This document shows, one piece after another, positions 40,205-50,314 of a stretch of DNA of 64,000 nucleotides (the stretch's first letter is position 1; each line of letters starts with the position of its first letter). The DNA is from Pseudomonas batumici (GTDB taxonomy: Bacteria > Pseudomonadota > Gammaproteobacteria > Pseudomonadales > Pseudomonadaceae), in contig NZ_JXDG01000007.1 of NCBI RefSeq assembly GCF_000820515.1, forward strand, positions 40,921 to 104,920, in the 5' to 3' direction. The notes under the pieces were generated by a model. That model had not been told where the DNA came from, searched no databases, and was given only the letters and a program-made list of their open reading frames with translations. Both the position numbers and the translations under genes were made by a program.

Positions 40205-41059
40205 TCAGGCGATGGGGCGCCACAGGCCGATCAGATGCTCCAGCCCCCTGGTACCGGACAAGCGGAATGCGCCGTTCGACCCTGGTGCGCTGGCCCATAG
40301 AACGACTTCGCCGGGCAGGCGCACCGGTCTCTTGAATGCCACCTCGATCTCGATATTCGCGCTCGGCAGGTGTGCTTGCAGGGCGGCCAGGATCCGGGCC
40401 TTGTTCCACAGGCCATGGGCGATGGCTCGGGGGAACCCGAACCAGCGGGCGCTCAGGGCCGTCAGATGGGTCGGGTTGTAGTCGCCTGAAACCCTGGCGT
40501 ACTGTCGACCGATATCGGCGGGAACCTGCCAGCGGCACAGCTCCGTCAAGGGCAAGGGCGCTGCCTCGCTGGGCGTCGCGGGCTTTGCATCGAGCGTGAT
40601 GCGCCGGCAGAGTAGCCGGCTTTCGGCTTCCCAAAGCGGTCCGAGGGCATCATCGACCTGGGTGAGCAGATCGAAGGTCGCGCCCTGGATATGGGGCTGC
40701 AGGTTGCGCACCCGCACGCCGATCCGCAGATTGCCCGGGCCACCCAAGGGCCGCAGCAGGCGGATGCGATTGTTCAGGTGCAGCAGACCCGCCAGGGGGA
40801 AGGGGAAATCCCTGGCCGTCAGTAACTGCAATTGCAGGGGCAAGGCCAGCACATGAGGATAGGTGGCCGGCATTGGGCCGTTATCGGGAAAACCGCAGAC
40901 CCGGCGATACGCGGCCAGGCGTTGGGCATCGACGGTCACCCAACTGCGTAGCCCTTGATCAGGCAAGTCCCGACCGGTGATTTTGCGCCGCGTGGCCGCG
41001 CGCAGGTACAGCGCGGGCAGGCTGGGCGCGGCGGTCAGGTATTGCCAGTTCACGGCCAT
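40205..41059 (-). CDS. MaoC-like hot-dog-fold dehydratase/hydratase
   Basis: 284 residues. The C-terminal part carries the MaoC hydratase signature: YARVSGDYNPTHLTALSARWFGFPRAIAHGLWNKA, with D-x4-H and the HG motif. The N-terminal half is the partner hot-dog fold, as in double-domain MaoC proteins. Such enzymes hydrate enoyl-CoA. The ATG at 41059 (MAVNWQYLT) has GGGAG upstream; longer in-frame starts add a sequence unlike the family. It is divergent from an AraC-type regulator, which may control it. Confidence 0.82.
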   Translation of the reverse strand: MAVNWQYLTAAPSLPALYLRAATRRKITGRDLPDQGLRSWVTVDAQRLAAYRRVCGFPDNGPMPATYPHVLALPLQLQLLTARDFPFPLAGLLHLNNRIRLLRPLGGPGNLRIGVRVRNLQPHIQGATFDLLTQVDDALGPLWEAESRLLCRRITLDAKPATPSEAAPLPLTELCRWQVPADIGRQYARVSGDYNPTHLTALSARWFGFPRAIAHGLWNKARILAALQAHLPSANIEIEVAFKRPVRLPGEVVLWASAPGSNGAFRLSGTRGLEHLIGLWRPIA

Positions 41060-41247
41060 GCGCGGGCTCCCAGTGGGTAGTCGCTTTTCTTGTAGGAAAG
41101 ATCCTTCATTTTTATGGGAAATGTTCTTTAGATAATAGGGTGTATTCATTGCATCGTATTGCCGTGTTGGCCGCGACGGCATTGTCAGAATGGATGGCTT
41201 GGCCTAAGGTCGCAGCTGCAAGCCGTCCTGCGACATAAGGTCTATTC

Positions 41248-42039
41248 ATGCCGACTAACGGACAACGTGGTCCCCAACGCCAGATTCCGCTGCTGTCGTC
41301 CCTGCCGCGCCCGCTGTATGCCCGGGCCGAGAGCCTGAACGCCGGGTCGTGGACGCCCCGTCATCGTCATGACTGGGTGCAGTTTTCCTATGCCATCAGC
41401 GGAGTGCTGGGCGTGCACACCGCCGAGGGCAGCTTCTTCGCGCCGCCGCAGTGGGGGGTGTGGATTCCCGCGGGGCTGGAACATGAGGTGGTCACCTCGA
41501 TGCGCGCGGAAATGCGCAGCCTGTATGTGCGTCGCGAGGATTGCCAGTGGGCGCCGTCGCGCTGCCGGGTGCTGGAAGTCACGCCGCTGGCGCGGGAGCT
41601 GATCAAGAGTTTCTGCCTGCTGCCGGCCGAGTATCCCGAGGACGGCGGCAGCGAAGGGCGCCTGGTGCAGGTGTTGCTGGATCAGTTGGCGGGACTGCCG
41701 GAGGTGGGGTTCTCGTTGCCGTTGCCGCGTCATTCGCGTTTGCTAGGCTTGTGCAACGAATTGATTGAAAACCCCGAGCTGGGCGTGACCCTGGGGCAGT
41801 GGGCCGAGCGCCTGGGGATGTCGGAAAAAACCCTGATGCGGCTGTTTCAGCGTGAGACGGGCCTGAGTTTTCGTGGCTGGCGCCAGCGGGCGCGATTGCT
41901 GTCGTCGCTCAGTGTGCTGGAGGAGGGCGACAGCGTGACCCGCGCCGCGCTGTCCTGTGGCTATGACTCGACGTCGGCCTTTATCGCCGCATTCAAGGGC
42001 TTGTTCGGCTATACGCCTGGGGAGCTGTTCCGCCACTGA
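41248..42039 (+). CDS. AraC family transcriptional regulator
   Basis: 263 residues. N-terminal cupin-like sensor (RHRHDWVQFSYAISGVLGVHT, PPQWGVWIPAGLEHEV) and a C-terminal double HTH (about 165-263) with LGMSEKTLMRLFQRETGLSFRGWRQ and ALSCGYDSTSAFIAAFKGLFGYTPGEL, the AraC signature. Inducer unknown. It is 188 bp from the divergent MaoC gene. Confidence 0.93.
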   Translation: MPTNGQRGPQRQIPLLSSLPRPLYARAESLNAGSWTPRHRHDWVQFSYAISGVLGVHTAEGSFFAPPQWGVWIPAGLEHEVVTSMRAEMRSLYVRREDCQWAPSRCRVLEVTPLARELIKSFCLLPAEYPEDGGSEGRLVQVLLDQLAGLPEVGFSLPLPRHSRLLGLCNELIENPELGVTLGQWAERLGMSEKTLMRLFQRETGLSFRGWRQRARLLSSLSVLEEGDSVTRAALSCGYDSTSAFIAAFKGLFGYTPGELFRH

Positions 42040-42088
42040 GTGGAGGAACTTTGGATACGTGATACGTCCCCTGCTCAACGCGGTCACT

Positions 42089-42172
42089 TGTAGGAGCCGG
42101 CTTGCCGGCGATGACGGCCGCAAGATCGATGCAAGACTTGCTGGCCTCATCGCCGAAAGCCCGGCTCCTACA
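42089..42172. repeat. REP doublet
   Basis: TGTAGGAGCCGGCTTGCCGGCGAT at the left and an imperfect inverse, ATCGCCGAAAGCCCGGCTCCTACA, at the right, about 84 bp in all. It lies between the converging AraC and chemoreceptor genes. Confidence 0.9.
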
Positions 42173-42186
42173 GGTGGGGCGGGGCC

Positions 42187-44133
42187 TCAGGTCCGGAAAC
42201 GCTTGACCAAGGCATCCAGCTCGCTGGACAGCCCCGCAAGGCCCTGGGAATCGAGCCGCGCCGAGTTCGCCAGTTCCGCCACCAATTGCGCATCGCCATG
42301 GATCTGGCTGATATGTCGGTTGATGTCTTCGGCCACGTGGTGTTGCTCTTCGGCCGCCGTGGCGATCTGGGTGTTCATGTCGCGGATCACGTCCACCGAT
42401 TCGCGGATCTGCCCGAAACTGGTGCGCGCCAGGCCGATGCGGTTCACCGACTCCTGCGACACCTCGAGGCTGGCATGCATCTGCTGGGCGACCTGACTGG
42501 TGCGCTTGGCCAGGTTGCCCAGCAGTCCGTCGATCTCCGCCGTGGAGTCGGCGGTGCGCTTGGCCAGGGCCCGCACCTCGTCGGCCACCACCGCGAAGCC
42601 GCGACCCTGTTCACCGGCCCGGGCCGCTTCGATGGCGGCGTTGAGCGCCAGCAGGTTGGTCTGTTCGGCGATCGAACGAATGGTGCCGAGAATCGACTGG
42701 ATATTGTTGCTGTCGCTCTCCAGTTGCTGCATCGACTGGGCCGACTGTTCGATCTCGTGGCTCAACTGGTCGACGCTGCTGACCGCCGCATCGATCTGTT
42801 GCTGGCCTTCACGGGCCTGGCGCTGGCCGCTGTCGGCCGATTCGGCGGCCTGGCTGCAGGAGCGCGCGACTTCGTTGGCGGTGGCGACCATCTCGTGGAA
42901 GGCCGTGGAGACCATGTCCACCGCCTCGCGCTGGCGCCCGGCGGCGTCGGCCATGTCCCCGGAAACCCGGGTGGAGTTCCGTGACGAATCGAGAATCTTG
43001 TTCGCCGACAGGCCGATATGCTGGATCAGGCTGCGGATTGCGCCGAGGAACTGGTTGAACCAGTTCGCCAACTGCGCGGTTTCGTCGCTGCCACGGATCT
43101 GCAGGTTCTGGGTCAGGTCGCCTTCGCCCTGGGCGATGCCTTCCAGGCCGCTGGCCACGCTGCGGATCGGCCTTACGATGAGGCTGGCGAAGCTAGCGCC
43201 GACGATGGCGAAGATCACCGCGAGCACGGCGGCGATGATTGCCACCAGCCAGGTCAACTGGTTGGCGGAGCTCATCACTTCGCTTTGCTTGATCAGACCG
43301 ATGAAGGTCCAGCCCAACTGCTCCGATGGCCAGACATTGGCCATGTAGTGCTCGCCGTTGAGGTCGACTTCCACCAGGCCCTTGCCGGCCTTGGCCAGGT
43401 CGGCATAGCCGCTGCCGAGGCTGCCCAGCGCCTTGAAGTTGTGCTCGGGCTGCTTGGGGTCCACCAGCAGGTTGCCGCTGTTCTCCATCAACATCAGGTA
43501 GCCGCTGTCACCGAGCTTGATCTGTTTGACGATCTCGGTGAGCTGCTTGAGGGTCACGTCGACACCGATTACACCACCCTGGGGGCCCAGCTTGTTGTCC
43601 ACGGTGCGCACGGTACCGATCATCACGGCGTCGTCGGGGGCCCAGTAGTAGGCGGAGGTCCGCAGGGTCTTGCCGGGACTGGCTATCGCGGTCTTGTACC
43701 AGGGACGGACGCGAGGGTCGTAGCTGGCCAGTTTCGGGTCGGCCGGCGTGGAGGCGTAGCCACCGTTGCCAACGCCGTAGGACACGTAGGAATAAGCCGG
43801 ATGGGCCTGTCTCATGCCCTCGAGCAGGTCGTAGATCTGTTTGTCCTGTTCGTTAAGAGCAATTTGCGCGGCATCGGCGCTCATGTAGCTCTTGATCGCA
43901 CCATCGGAGTTTTTGATCAGCGGCTGGTTCGTCAGGTATTCGACGTTCTGGCTGACACCGTCGAAGAACAGTTGCATGGCGTTGCTGACCTGGCGGATCT
44001 CCCGGCCGCTGCCGTCGACAAAATTGCTGCGCGCTTCGCTACGCAGGTTCAGGACCACCAGGGTGGCGACCAGTACCACCGGCAAACAGGCGATGATTGC
44101 AAACGCCCAGGTCAGTTTCTGCTTGATGTTCAT
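42187..44133 (-). CDS. Methyl-accepting chemotaxis protein with dCACHE sensor
   Basis: 648 residues. TM1 (about 9-30), periplasmic dCACHE_1 domain (35-275), TM2 (about 283-305), HAMP and signalling domain with [21 protein letters not shown]. The sensor has YDPRVRPWY, which fits the Y-x4-R-x-WY part of the amino-acid/amine-binding motif, and GVIGVDVT with the late Asp; the middle Y-x-D element is replaced by YYWAPDD. It may therefore bind amines or another ligand rather than amino acids. Start ATG at 44133. Confidence 0.9.
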   Translation of the reverse strand: MNIKQKLTWAFAIIACLPVVLVATLVVLNLRSEARSNFVDGSGREIRQVSNAMQLFFDGVSQNVEYLTNQPLIKNSDGAIKSYMSADAAQIALNEQDKQIYDLLEGMRQAHPAYSYVSYGVGNGGYASTPADPKLASYDPRVRPWYKTAIASPGKTLRTSAYYWAPDDAVMIGTVRTVDNKLGPQGGVIGVDVTLKQLTEIVKQIKLGDSGYLMLMENSGNLLVDPKQPEHNFKALGSLGSGYADLAKAGKGLVEVDLNGEHYMANVWPSEQLGWTFIGLIKQSEVMSSANQLTWLVAIIAAVLAVIFAIVGASFASLIVRPIRSVASGLEGIAQGEGDLTQNLQIRGSDETAQLANWFNQFLGAIRSLIQHIGLSANKILDSSRNSTRVSGDMADAAGRQREAVDMVSTAFHEMVATANEVARSCSQAAESADSGQRQAREGQQQIDAAVSSVDQLSHEIEQSAQSMQQLESDSNNIQSILGTIRSIAEQTNLLALNAAIEAARAGEQGRGFAVVADEVRALAKRTADSTAEIDGLLGNLAKRTSQVAQQMHASLEVSQESVNRIGLARTSFGQIRESVDVIRDMNTQIATAAEEQHHVAEDINRHISQIHGDAQLVAELANSARLDSQGLAGLSSELDALVKRFRT

Positions 44134-44478
44134 CCGCGCTCCAGATTTTTCTTGTAGACCCCGGGCGTGCCGGGCACGTGCGGTCTGTAATAGGGCAGCT
44201 GTGAAAGTGTGATGTGCGCTGAAAATCCGTTTCGCTGGTGGTGGATCGATTGTCCGACAAAAATGCCTCTGTCTCAGAGCGCTTCGGCTGGTGCGGGAAA
44301 AAGTTGAGGTACGGGGCGCATATTCTGATTTTTTCCTGGCCTGTTCGTCGGAATAATCTGGCACATTGAGTGCATTGGAGAGTATTCGAGGTCGGCATCC
44401 TCTCCCCGCTGTGAGAGGATTGCCGTATAACGAGTGACATTCGCGTGTTTGGCAATAAAGGACCCCCAATAAAAGCTG
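44134..44478. other. Divergent intergenic region chemoreceptor / RIO kinase
   Basis: 345 bp with no recognised gene. It contains a sigma-54-like element (listed separately) and a hairpin ATCCTCTC (44397-44404) / GAGAGGAT (44413-44420) in what would be the leader of the RIO kinase mRNA. Confidence 0.5.
44359..44374 (+). promoter_or_regulatory. Sigma-54-like promoter upstream of the RIO kinase
   Basis: TGGCAC-ATTGA-GTGCA matches the sigma-54 consensus TGGCAC-N5-TTGCW except for the first T, with the GG and GC doublets at correct spacing. It points toward the kinase gene 105 bp downstream. No enhancer-binding regulator gene lies nearby, so a chance match is possible. Confidence 0.4.
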
Positions 44479-45375
44479 ATGAAGACTCCAAAACGCATTG
44501 AACCCCTGATCGAGGACGGTCTGGTCGACGAGGTGCTGCGCCCACTCATGAGTGGTAAAGAAGCAGCGGTTTATGTGGTGCGCTGTGGCAACCAGCTACG
44601 TTGCGCCAAGGTCTACAAGGAGGCGAATAAACGAAGTTTTCGTCAGGCGGCCGAGTATCAGGAAGGCCGCAAGGTGCGCAACAGCCGGCAGGCACGCGCG
44701 ATGGCCAAGGGGTCCAAGTTTGGGCGCAAGGAAGCCGAGGACGCCTGGCAGAACGCGGAAGTGGCGGCGTTGTTCCGTCTGGCCAATGCCGGTGTGCGGG
44801 TGCCCAAGCCGTTCGACTTCCTGGAAGGCGTGCTGTTGATGGAGTTGGTGGCGGACGAGTACGGCGATGCCGCGCCACGCCTCAACGATGTGGTCCTGGA
44901 GCCGGAACAGGCGCGCGAGTATCACGCGTTCCTGATTTCCCAGATCGTGCTGATGCTGTGTACCGGTCTGGTGCACGGTGACCTCTCGGAGTTCAACGTG
45001 CTGTTGACGCCGCAGGGGCCGGTGATCATCGACCTGCCCCAGGCGGTGGATGCGGCGGGCAACAACCATGCGTTCAGCATGCTGGAGCGTGACGTCGGCA
45101 ACATGGCGTCCTACTTCGGGCGTTTTGCCCCGGAGCTCAAGCGTACGCGCTATGCCAAGGAAATGTGGGCATTGTACGAGGCCGGCACCTTGCATCCGGC
45201 CAGCGTCCTGACGGGCGAGTTCGACGATCCGGAAGAGCTGGCGGATGTCGGCAGTGTCATGCGCGAGATCGAAGCCGCGCGTTTGGACGAAGAGCGCCGG
45301 CAGGCGATCCGCGCAGCGGATGACCGGCCGCCGAGCAAGACCGAGGAGCCGCCTCCGCCGTGGATGCAGCAGTAA
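44479..45375 (+). CDS. RIO-type serine protein kinase
   Basis: 298 residues. [33 protein letters not shown] is the RIO N-lobe with the catalytic lysine; [11 protein letters not shown] is the catalytic loop and [10 protein letters not shown] the metal-binding segment. This matches the PA4780-type group common in pseudomonads. The target is unknown. A Rho-independent terminator follows directly. The ribosome binding site is weak; AAAGGA lies about 16 nt before the ATG. Confidence 0.9.
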   Translation: MKTPKRIEPLIEDGLVDEVLRPLMSGKEAAVYVVRCGNQLRCAKVYKEANKRSFRQAAEYQEGRKVRNSRQARAMAKGSKFGRKEAEDAWQNAEVAALFRLANAGVRVPKPFDFLEGVLLMELVADEYGDAAPRLNDVVLEPEQAREYHAFLISQIVLMLCTGLVHGDLSEFNVLLTPQGPVIIDLPQAVDAAGNNHAFSMLERDVGNMASYFGRFAPELKRTRYAKEMWALYEAGTLHPASVLTGEFDDPEELADVGSVMREIEAARLDEERRQAIRAADDRPPSKTEEPPPPWMQQ

Positions 45376-45388
45376 AGGGGTAAGGGAG

Positions 45389-45413
45389 AAATCCGGCTTC
45401 GGCCGGATTTTTT
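45389..45413 (+). terminator. Rho-independent terminator of the RIO kinase gene
   Basis: AAATCCGGC-TTCG-GCCGGATTT is a perfect 9-bp stem with a stable TTCG loop, followed by a T-run. It also separates the converging cueR gene. Confidence 0.93.
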
Positions 45414-45813
45414 ACTGACAGCAGCCCCCCGACGCCAGATCCTTGAGGATCGGGCAATCGGGCCGATGGTCGCCCTGGCAGTGTTCCACCAGATCCTGCA
45501 GGGTGTCGCGCAAGCTGGCCAGCTCCTCGATCTTGCGGCTCAATTCATCGATATGCTGGCGGGCCAGGGCCTTGACGTCGGCGCTGGCGCGTTGGCGGTC
45601 CTGCCAGAGGGTCAGCAACTTGCCGACCTCCTCCAGGGAGAAGCCCAGGTCGCGGGAACGCTTGATAAACGCCAGGTTGTGCAAATCCTGCGCACTGTAC
45701 AAACGGTAGCCGCTGTCCGTACGGCTGGCGGTCTTGAGCAGGCCGATGGACTCGTAGTAGCGAATCATCTTCGCGCTCAGGCCACTCTGGCGGGCTGCTT
45801 GGCCGATGTTCAT
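45412..45813 (-). CDS. cueR: Copper-responsive MerR-family regulator CueR
   Basis: 133 residues. MNIGQAARQSGLSAKMIRYYESIGLL is the MerR-type winged HTH. Metal-site residues match CueR exactly: Cys112 and Cys120 in CQGDHRPDC and Ser77 (RASADV), which marks sensors of monovalent ions; a CC pair ends the protein. It activates promoters with long 19-bp spacers when Cu(I) binds. It lies 10 bp downstream of copA in the same unit, and two CueR-type promoters are present nearby. Confidence 0.95.
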   Translation of the reverse strand: MNIGQAARQSGLSAKMIRYYESIGLLKTASRTDSGYRLYSAQDLHNLAFIKRSRDLGFSLEEVGKLLTLWQDRQRASADVKALARQHIDELSRKIEELASLRDTLQDLVEHCQGDHRPDCPILKDLASGGCCQ

Positions 45814-45823
45814 GACAACTCCT

Positions 45824-48211
45824 TCAGTCGAGGTCTTCGGGTTTCCAGGTCTTGAGCAGCAATGCATTGCTCACCACGCTGACACTGGACAAGGCCATGG
45901 CCGCTCCGGCCAGTACCGGGTTGAGCAGGCCGAAGGCGGCGAGGGGAATGCCGATCAGGTTATAGACGAACGCCCAGAACAGATTCTGCCGGATCTTCGC
46001 ATAGGTCTTGCGACTGATCTCCAGGGCCGCCGGCACCAGTCGCGGATCGCCGCGCATCAGGGTGATGCCGGCCGCGTGCATGGCGACATCGGTGCCGCCG
46101 CCCATGGCAATACCGATATCGGCGGCGGCCAGCGCCGGGGCGTCGTTGATGCCGTCGCCCACCATGGCCACCACACCTTTGAGCTTAAGCTCGGCGACGA
46201 TGGCGGCCTTGTCCGCCGGCAGTACCTGCGCGTGAACATCGTCGATGCCCAGGGCTTCGGTGACCACCCGGGCGCTGCCGCAGTTGTCACCGGTCAGCAG
46301 GTGGCTGCCGATCTGCCGCGCCTTGAGCTGTGCGATGGCTTGCAGGGCGCCGTGCTTGAGGGTATCGCCGAAGGCGAACAGCCCGAGCACGCGCGGTTGC
46401 GGGCTTTGTTCGATCAGCCAGGACAAGGTCCGGCCCTCGGCTTCCCAGGCGCTCGCCGCCTGCGCCAAGACGCCGGCATCCAGGCCGCTTTCCTCCAGCA
46501 GACGCTGATTGCCCAGGGCCAGGGTGCGCTCGCCGAGACGACCGGCGATGCCGCGCCCGCTCAGCGCGCGGCTGTCACTGACATCCACCGGCGTCAGGCC
46601 GCGTTCCGCGCAGGCGTCCAGCACCGCCTTGGCCAAGGGGTGTTCGCTACCGCGCTGGAGAGCACCGGCCAGTTGCAGCGCCGTATCGTCATCCGCGTCC
46701 GCGCTGACCAGGTGAGCGATGCGCGGCGCGCCGGAGGTGAGGGTACCGGTCTTGTCGAAGACCACGGTGCGGACTTCATGGGCGCGCTCCAGGGCTTCGG
46801 CGTCCTTGATCAGGATGCCATGGCGGGCGGCCACGCCGGTGCCGGCCATGATCGCCGTCGGCGTTGCCAGGCCCAGGGCGCAGGGGCAGGCGATCACCAG
46901 CACCGCCACCGCATTGATCAGCGCGGTCTCCAGCGGCGCGCCGAGCAGCCACCAGCCGATCAGCGTTGCCAGGGCCAGTAGCAGGACGGTGGGGACGAAC
47001 ACCTGGCTGACCTTGTCTACCAGTTTCTGGATCGGTGCCTTGCCGGCCTGGGCGTCTTCCACCAGGCGGATGATCCGCGCCAGTACGGTTTCGGCGCCCA
47101 GCGCCCGGGTTCTCACCAGCAACCGGCCTTCGCCGTTGATGGCGCCGCCGGTGACCTTGTCGCCCGGCTGCTTGGGCACCGGCAGGCTTTCACCGCTGAT
47201 CAGCGCTTCATCGGCGTGACTGCGACCTTCGACCACCTCGCCGTCCACCGGGAAGCGTTCGCCGGGCAAGACCCGCACCAGGTCATCGAGGTGCAGGGCA
47301 CTGATGGCAACGTCCTGCTCGCGGCCGTCGACCACCTGGATCGCTCGCTCCGGCCGCAGGGCTTCCAGGGCGCGGATGGCACTGGCGGTCTGGCGCTTGG
47401 CGCGGCTTTCCAGGTACTTGCCCAACAGCACCAGGGCGATCACCACCGCCGAGGCTTCGAAGTACAGATGGGGCATGCCGTCCGGGCCGGCATTGGCCCA
47501 TTGATACAGGCTCAGGCCATAGCCGGCGCTGGTGCCGAGGGCAACCAGCAGGTCCATGTTGCCCGTCCCGGCCTTGACGGCTTTCCAGGCCGCCACATAA
47601 AAACGCGCGCCGAAGATGAACTGCACCGGTGTTGCCAGGGCCCATTGCAGCCAGGCCGGCAACATCCAGTGGTAGCCCAGCGGCTGGACCAGCATCGGCA
47701 CCACCAGCGGCAGGGCCAGGGCAATCGCCAGCAGCAGGGCGATGCGCTCACGGCCCAGGCGCCGCGCCTGGTCCCGGGCGACGGCAACCTCGCCCTGCCG
47801 CAGGCTGGCGCCGTAACCGGCGTTGCTGACCGCGGCGATCAGCACGCCGGGGTCGACCTGGCCGAGCAGATCCAGATGGGCCCGCTCACTGGCCAGGTTG
47901 ACGCTGGCCCGCTGCACGCCCGGCACCTTGGTCAGGGCACGTTCTACCCGGCCCGCGCAGGAAGCGCAGGTCATGCCGGCGATATCCAGTTCCAGGGTTT
48001 GCGTGGGCACGCGGTAGCCGGCCTGCTCGACGGCACTGAGCAGCGCCGGCAGGCTATCGGCCGGGGCCTGGACGCGGGCCTGTTCGGTGGCGAGGTTGAC
48101 GCTGACGGCACTGGCACCCGCCACCTTGCTCAGGGCGCGCTCGACGCGACCGGCGCAACTGGCACAGGTCATGCCGGCGATCGGCAGGTCGAAGAGGGTG
48201 GATTCGAGCAT
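45824..48211 (-). CDS. copA: Cu(I)-exporting P-type ATPase
   Basis: 795 residues. Two N-terminal heavy-metal domains each carry GMTCASC (Cys16/19 and 82/85). Eight membrane segments follow, with the transport motif CPC at 442-444, phosphorylation site DKTGT (Asp486) and the hinge [10 protein letters not shown]. It pumps Cu(I) out of the cytoplasm. The ATG at 48211 has a GGAG 8 nt upstream and starts the first HMA domain. Upstream lies a CueR-type promoter; downstream cueR. Confidence 0.97.
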   Translation of the reverse strand: MLESTLFDLPIAGMTCASCAGRVERALSKVAGASAVSVNLATEQARVQAPADSLPALLSAVEQAGYRVPTQTLELDIAGMTCASCAGRVERALTKVPGVQRASVNLASERAHLDLLGQVDPGVLIAAVSNAGYGASLRQGEVAVARDQARRLGRERIALLLAIALALPLVVPMLVQPLGYHWMLPAWLQWALATPVQFIFGARFYVAAWKAVKAGTGNMDLLVALGTSAGYGLSLYQWANAGPDGMPHLYFEASAVVIALVLLGKYLESRAKRQTASAIRALEALRPERAIQVVDGREQDVAISALHLDDLVRVLPGERFPVDGEVVEGRSHADEALISGESLPVPKQPGDKVTGGAINGEGRLLVRTRALGAETVLARIIRLVEDAQAGKAPIQKLVDKVSQVFVPTVLLLALATLIGWWLLGAPLETALINAVAVLVIACPCALGLATPTAIMAGTGVAARHGILIKDAEALERAHEVRTVVFDKTGTLTSGAPRIAHLVSADADDDTALQLAGALQRGSEHPLAKAVLDACAERGLTPVDVSDSRALSGRGIAGRLGERTLALGNQRLLEESGLDAGVLAQAASAWEAEGRTLSWLIEQSPQPRVLGLFAFGDTLKHGALQAIAQLKARQIGSHLLTGDNCGSARVVTEALGIDDVHAQVLPADKAAIVAELKLKGVVAMVGDGINDAPALAAADIGIAMGGGTDVAMHAAGITLMRGDPRLVPAALEISRKTYAKIRQNLFWAFVYNLIGIPLAAFGLLNPVLAGAAMALSSVSVVSNALLLKTWKPEDLD

Positions 48212-48240
48212 GGGCAATACTCCTGGAGAAGTTGCCCACA

Positions 48241-48271
48241 GCATCAACCTTGCCACCTTGGCAAGGTCAAG
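48241..48271 (-). promoter_or_regulatory. CueR-activated promoter of copA
   Basis: On the minus strand a TTGACC -35 box (48271-48266) is separated by 19 bp from GATGCT (-10). The spacer holds ACCTTGCC-N5-GGCAAGGT (48248-48268), the CueR operator. Such an overlong spacer is typical of MerR-family promoters. It lies 30 bp before the copA start and just after the preceding gene. Confidence 0.85.
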
Positions 48272-48274
48272 CCG

Positions 48275-48661
48275 TTATTGATAACCCAACGACACTTGTC
48301 GCAAGCGCAGGCCTTCCGGGCCGCCGACGATGGCGAACTTGCGCACCTCCCCACCGTTGAGCCGGATCACCTGTTCGGGGGTGGCCAGCATGCCGGCGTT
48401 GCAGCCGGGGGCCTGCCCCGGCAAGGATTTCAGGCGGACGGAGACATTGCCCGGCGGCAGGTTGAACGAGGTGGACTGTTCCTGGAACAGCCGCCCGGAC
48501 AACTGATCCTGGAGATAGATGCCGATTTCGCAGGAGGTGGACACTTCCAGGCGCTCGCGAGAAATGATCAGCACGGCATAGTTCTCTCCGGCCGCGCTGG
48601 CGAAGGGGCTCGCACCGAAAAGGCTGAGAAGGCCGAACAGGCTGAAAACTGACCAGCGCAT
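48275..48661 (-). CDS. Secreted protein of unknown function in the copper locus
   Basis: 128 residues with a signal peptide (MRWSVFSLFGLLSLFGASPFASAAG). The mature part has two Cys (in STSCEIGIY and APGCNAGML) and a beta-rich pattern, and ends RQVSLGYQ. I do not recognise the family. It reads toward copA: its stop lies 3 bp before the copA -35 box. Its own promoter region is shared with the divergent copZ. A periplasmic or surface role in metal handling is possible but only from context. Confidence 0.75.
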   Translation of the reverse strand: MRWSVFSLFGLLSLFGASPFASAAGENYAVLIISRERLEVSTSCEIGIYLQDQLSGRLFQEQSTSFNLPPGNVSVRLKSLPGQAPGCNAGMLATPEQVIRLNGGEVRKFAIVGGPEGLRLRQVSLGYQ

Positions 48662-48747
48662 GGCTGAATCTCCTACGGTTTGATCGTCGATGCCGAAGCT
48701 TGGCGCAGGCCCGCGCTAAATGCCAGCCCGGCAGTGTCGCCAGTAAC

Positions 48748-48778
48748 TTGACCTTGCCATAGTGGCAAGCTTGAAACT
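48748..48778 (+). promoter_or_regulatory. CueR-type promoter of copZ
   Basis: TTGACC (48748-48753), a 19-bp spacer and GAAACT (48773-48778). The spacer contains ACCTTGCC...GGCAAGCT, the same operator as at copA with one change. It lies 31 bp upstream of copZ. Confidence 0.82.
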
Positions 48779-48809
48779 CCAGGCATTCCCCAATGAAAGG
48801 AGCCGTGTC

Positions 48810-49013
48810 ATGCAAGTCTTCAATGTCCAGGGTATGTCGTGTGGCCACTGTGTACGGGCCATTACCCAGGCGGTTCAGGCCCGGGATCCGGCGGCCGATG
48901 TGCGGGTCGACCTGGCGGCGAAGGAGGTGGGGGTCAGCAGCAGTCGGCTGTCGGCGGAGGACGTGCTCAGCGCGATCAGCGAAGAAGGTTATGAGGCGAA
49001 GCTGGCCAACTGA
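48810..49013 (+). CDS. copZ: Cytoplasmic copper chaperone CopZ
   Basis: 67 residues, a single HMA fold with the metal site GMSCGHC near the N-terminus. It binds Cu(I) and hands it to CopA. The ATG at 48810 has AAAGGAG 8 nt upstream and starts the fold; longer forms are unlikely. The CueR-type promoter just upstream ties it to copA and cueR. Confidence 0.95.
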   Translation: MQVFNVQGMSCGHCVRAITQAVQARDPAADVRVDLAAKEVGVSSSRLSAEDVLSAISEEGYEAKLAN

Positions 49014-49111
49014 CAATGCAGGTTTTTTAATAGTTAGCGACCTATCAGAATGTTCAAGGCTGCTTCGCGCCGCTAGACTAGCCGCCCGCGCCGATCTTCC
49101 CTGGACACCTG

Positions 49112-50299
49112 ATGAACCTGCGAACCATCCTGATTCTCGGAGCCCTGAGCGCCTTCGCGCCTTTGGCCATCGACTTCTACCTGCCGGGATTTCCGGCCAT
49201 GGCCACGGCCTTCGGGACCGATGAAAAACATGTCCAGCTGACCCTGGCCGTGTATTTCCTCGGCCTTTCCATCGGCCAGTTGGCCTACGGCCCGGTAGCC
49301 GATCGCTTCGGTCGGCGGGTGCCGTTGCTGGCGGGCGTGGGGTTGTTCACCGTCGCGTCCCTGGCCTGCTCCTTCGCACCTAGCCTGGAGTGGCTGATTG
49401 CCGCGCGTTTCGTCCAGGCCCTGGGCGGTTGCGCCGGGATGGTGATTTCCCGGGCGGTGGTCAGCGACAAATGCGATGCAGTGGGGTCGGCCAAGGTCTT
49501 CTCGCAACTGATGCTGGTGGTGGGGCTGGCACCGATCCTGGCACCGATGCTCGGCGGTGTGCTGGTCAACCTCTATGGCTGGCATTCGATCTTTATCGCC
49601 CTGACCTTGTTCAGTGCCATGGCGGGCATCGCCGTGACCTTCGGCCTGCCCGAGAGCTTGCCGGCCCATCAGCCGCGTCCTCCATTGTCGGGCGCGCTGC
49701 GCCAGTACGGTCGCCTGTTATCGGACCGCCTGTTCCTCGGCCATGCCCTGACCGGCGGCATTGCGATTGCTGGGATGTTTGCCTACATCGCCGGTTCACC
49801 GTTCGTTTTCATCAAGCTCTATGGGGTGCCGGCCGAGCACTACGGCTGGCTGTTCGGCAGCAATGCGGCGGGCTTCATCCTGACGGCACAGGTCAATGCC
49901 CGCTTGCTGGCCAAGCGCGGCCCGGCCTTCTTGCTGGCGCGCGCGGTGTGGGTTTACCTGCTGGCCGGCCTGACGCTGCTGGGGATCAGCAGCCTGCACA
50001 CGGAACAACTGTGGCCCTTGCTGGTGCCGTTGTTCATCTGCATTTCCAGCCTGGGCTGCATCCTGCCCAACGCCTCGGCCTGTGCCATGAACGGCCAGGG
50101 CGCGCGCGCCGGCAGTGCCTCGGCGACGCTGGGTTGCCTGCAGTTCGGCGTGGCAGCGGCCGCAGCGTCATTGGTCGGCGTGCTGCACGATGGCAGCGCC
50201 GTACCGATGGCCCTGGTCATCAGCCTGTGCGGTGTGCTGGTGGTTACGCTGGCCGTGTCGACCCGCCGTGTAAAGAACGCGCGAGTCATCCAGGGCTAG
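49112..50299 (+). CDS. Bcr/CflA family MFS drug transporter
   Basis: 395 residues with twelve predicted membrane segments. LGALSAFAPLAIDFYLPGFPAMATAFGTDEKHVQLTLAVYFLGLSIGQLAYGPVADRFGRR is the Bcr/CflA N-terminal signature, with the MFS loop DRFGRR. Members export chloramphenicol, bicyclomycin or other small molecules; substrate unknown here. It begins about 100 bp after copZ but shows no copper link. Confidence 0.93.
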   Translation: MNLRTILILGALSAFAPLAIDFYLPGFPAMATAFGTDEKHVQLTLAVYFLGLSIGQLAYGPVADRFGRRVPLLAGVGLFTVASLACSFAPSLEWLIAARFVQALGGCAGMVISRAVVSDKCDAVGSAKVFSQLMLVVGLAPILAPMLGGVLVNLYGWHSIFIALTLFSAMAGIAVTFGLPESLPAHQPRPPLSGALRQYGRLLSDRLFLGHALTGGIAIAGMFAYIAGSPFVFIKLYGVPAEHYGWLFGSNAAGFILTAQVNARLLAKRGPAFLLARAVWVYLLAGLTLLGISSLHTEQLWPLLVPLFICISSLGCILPNASACAMNGQGARAGSASATLGCLQFGVAAAAASLVGVLHDGSAVPMALVISLCGVLVVTLAVSTRRVKNARVIQG

Positions 50300-50314
50300 G
50301 TCCCCGACGTGGGG

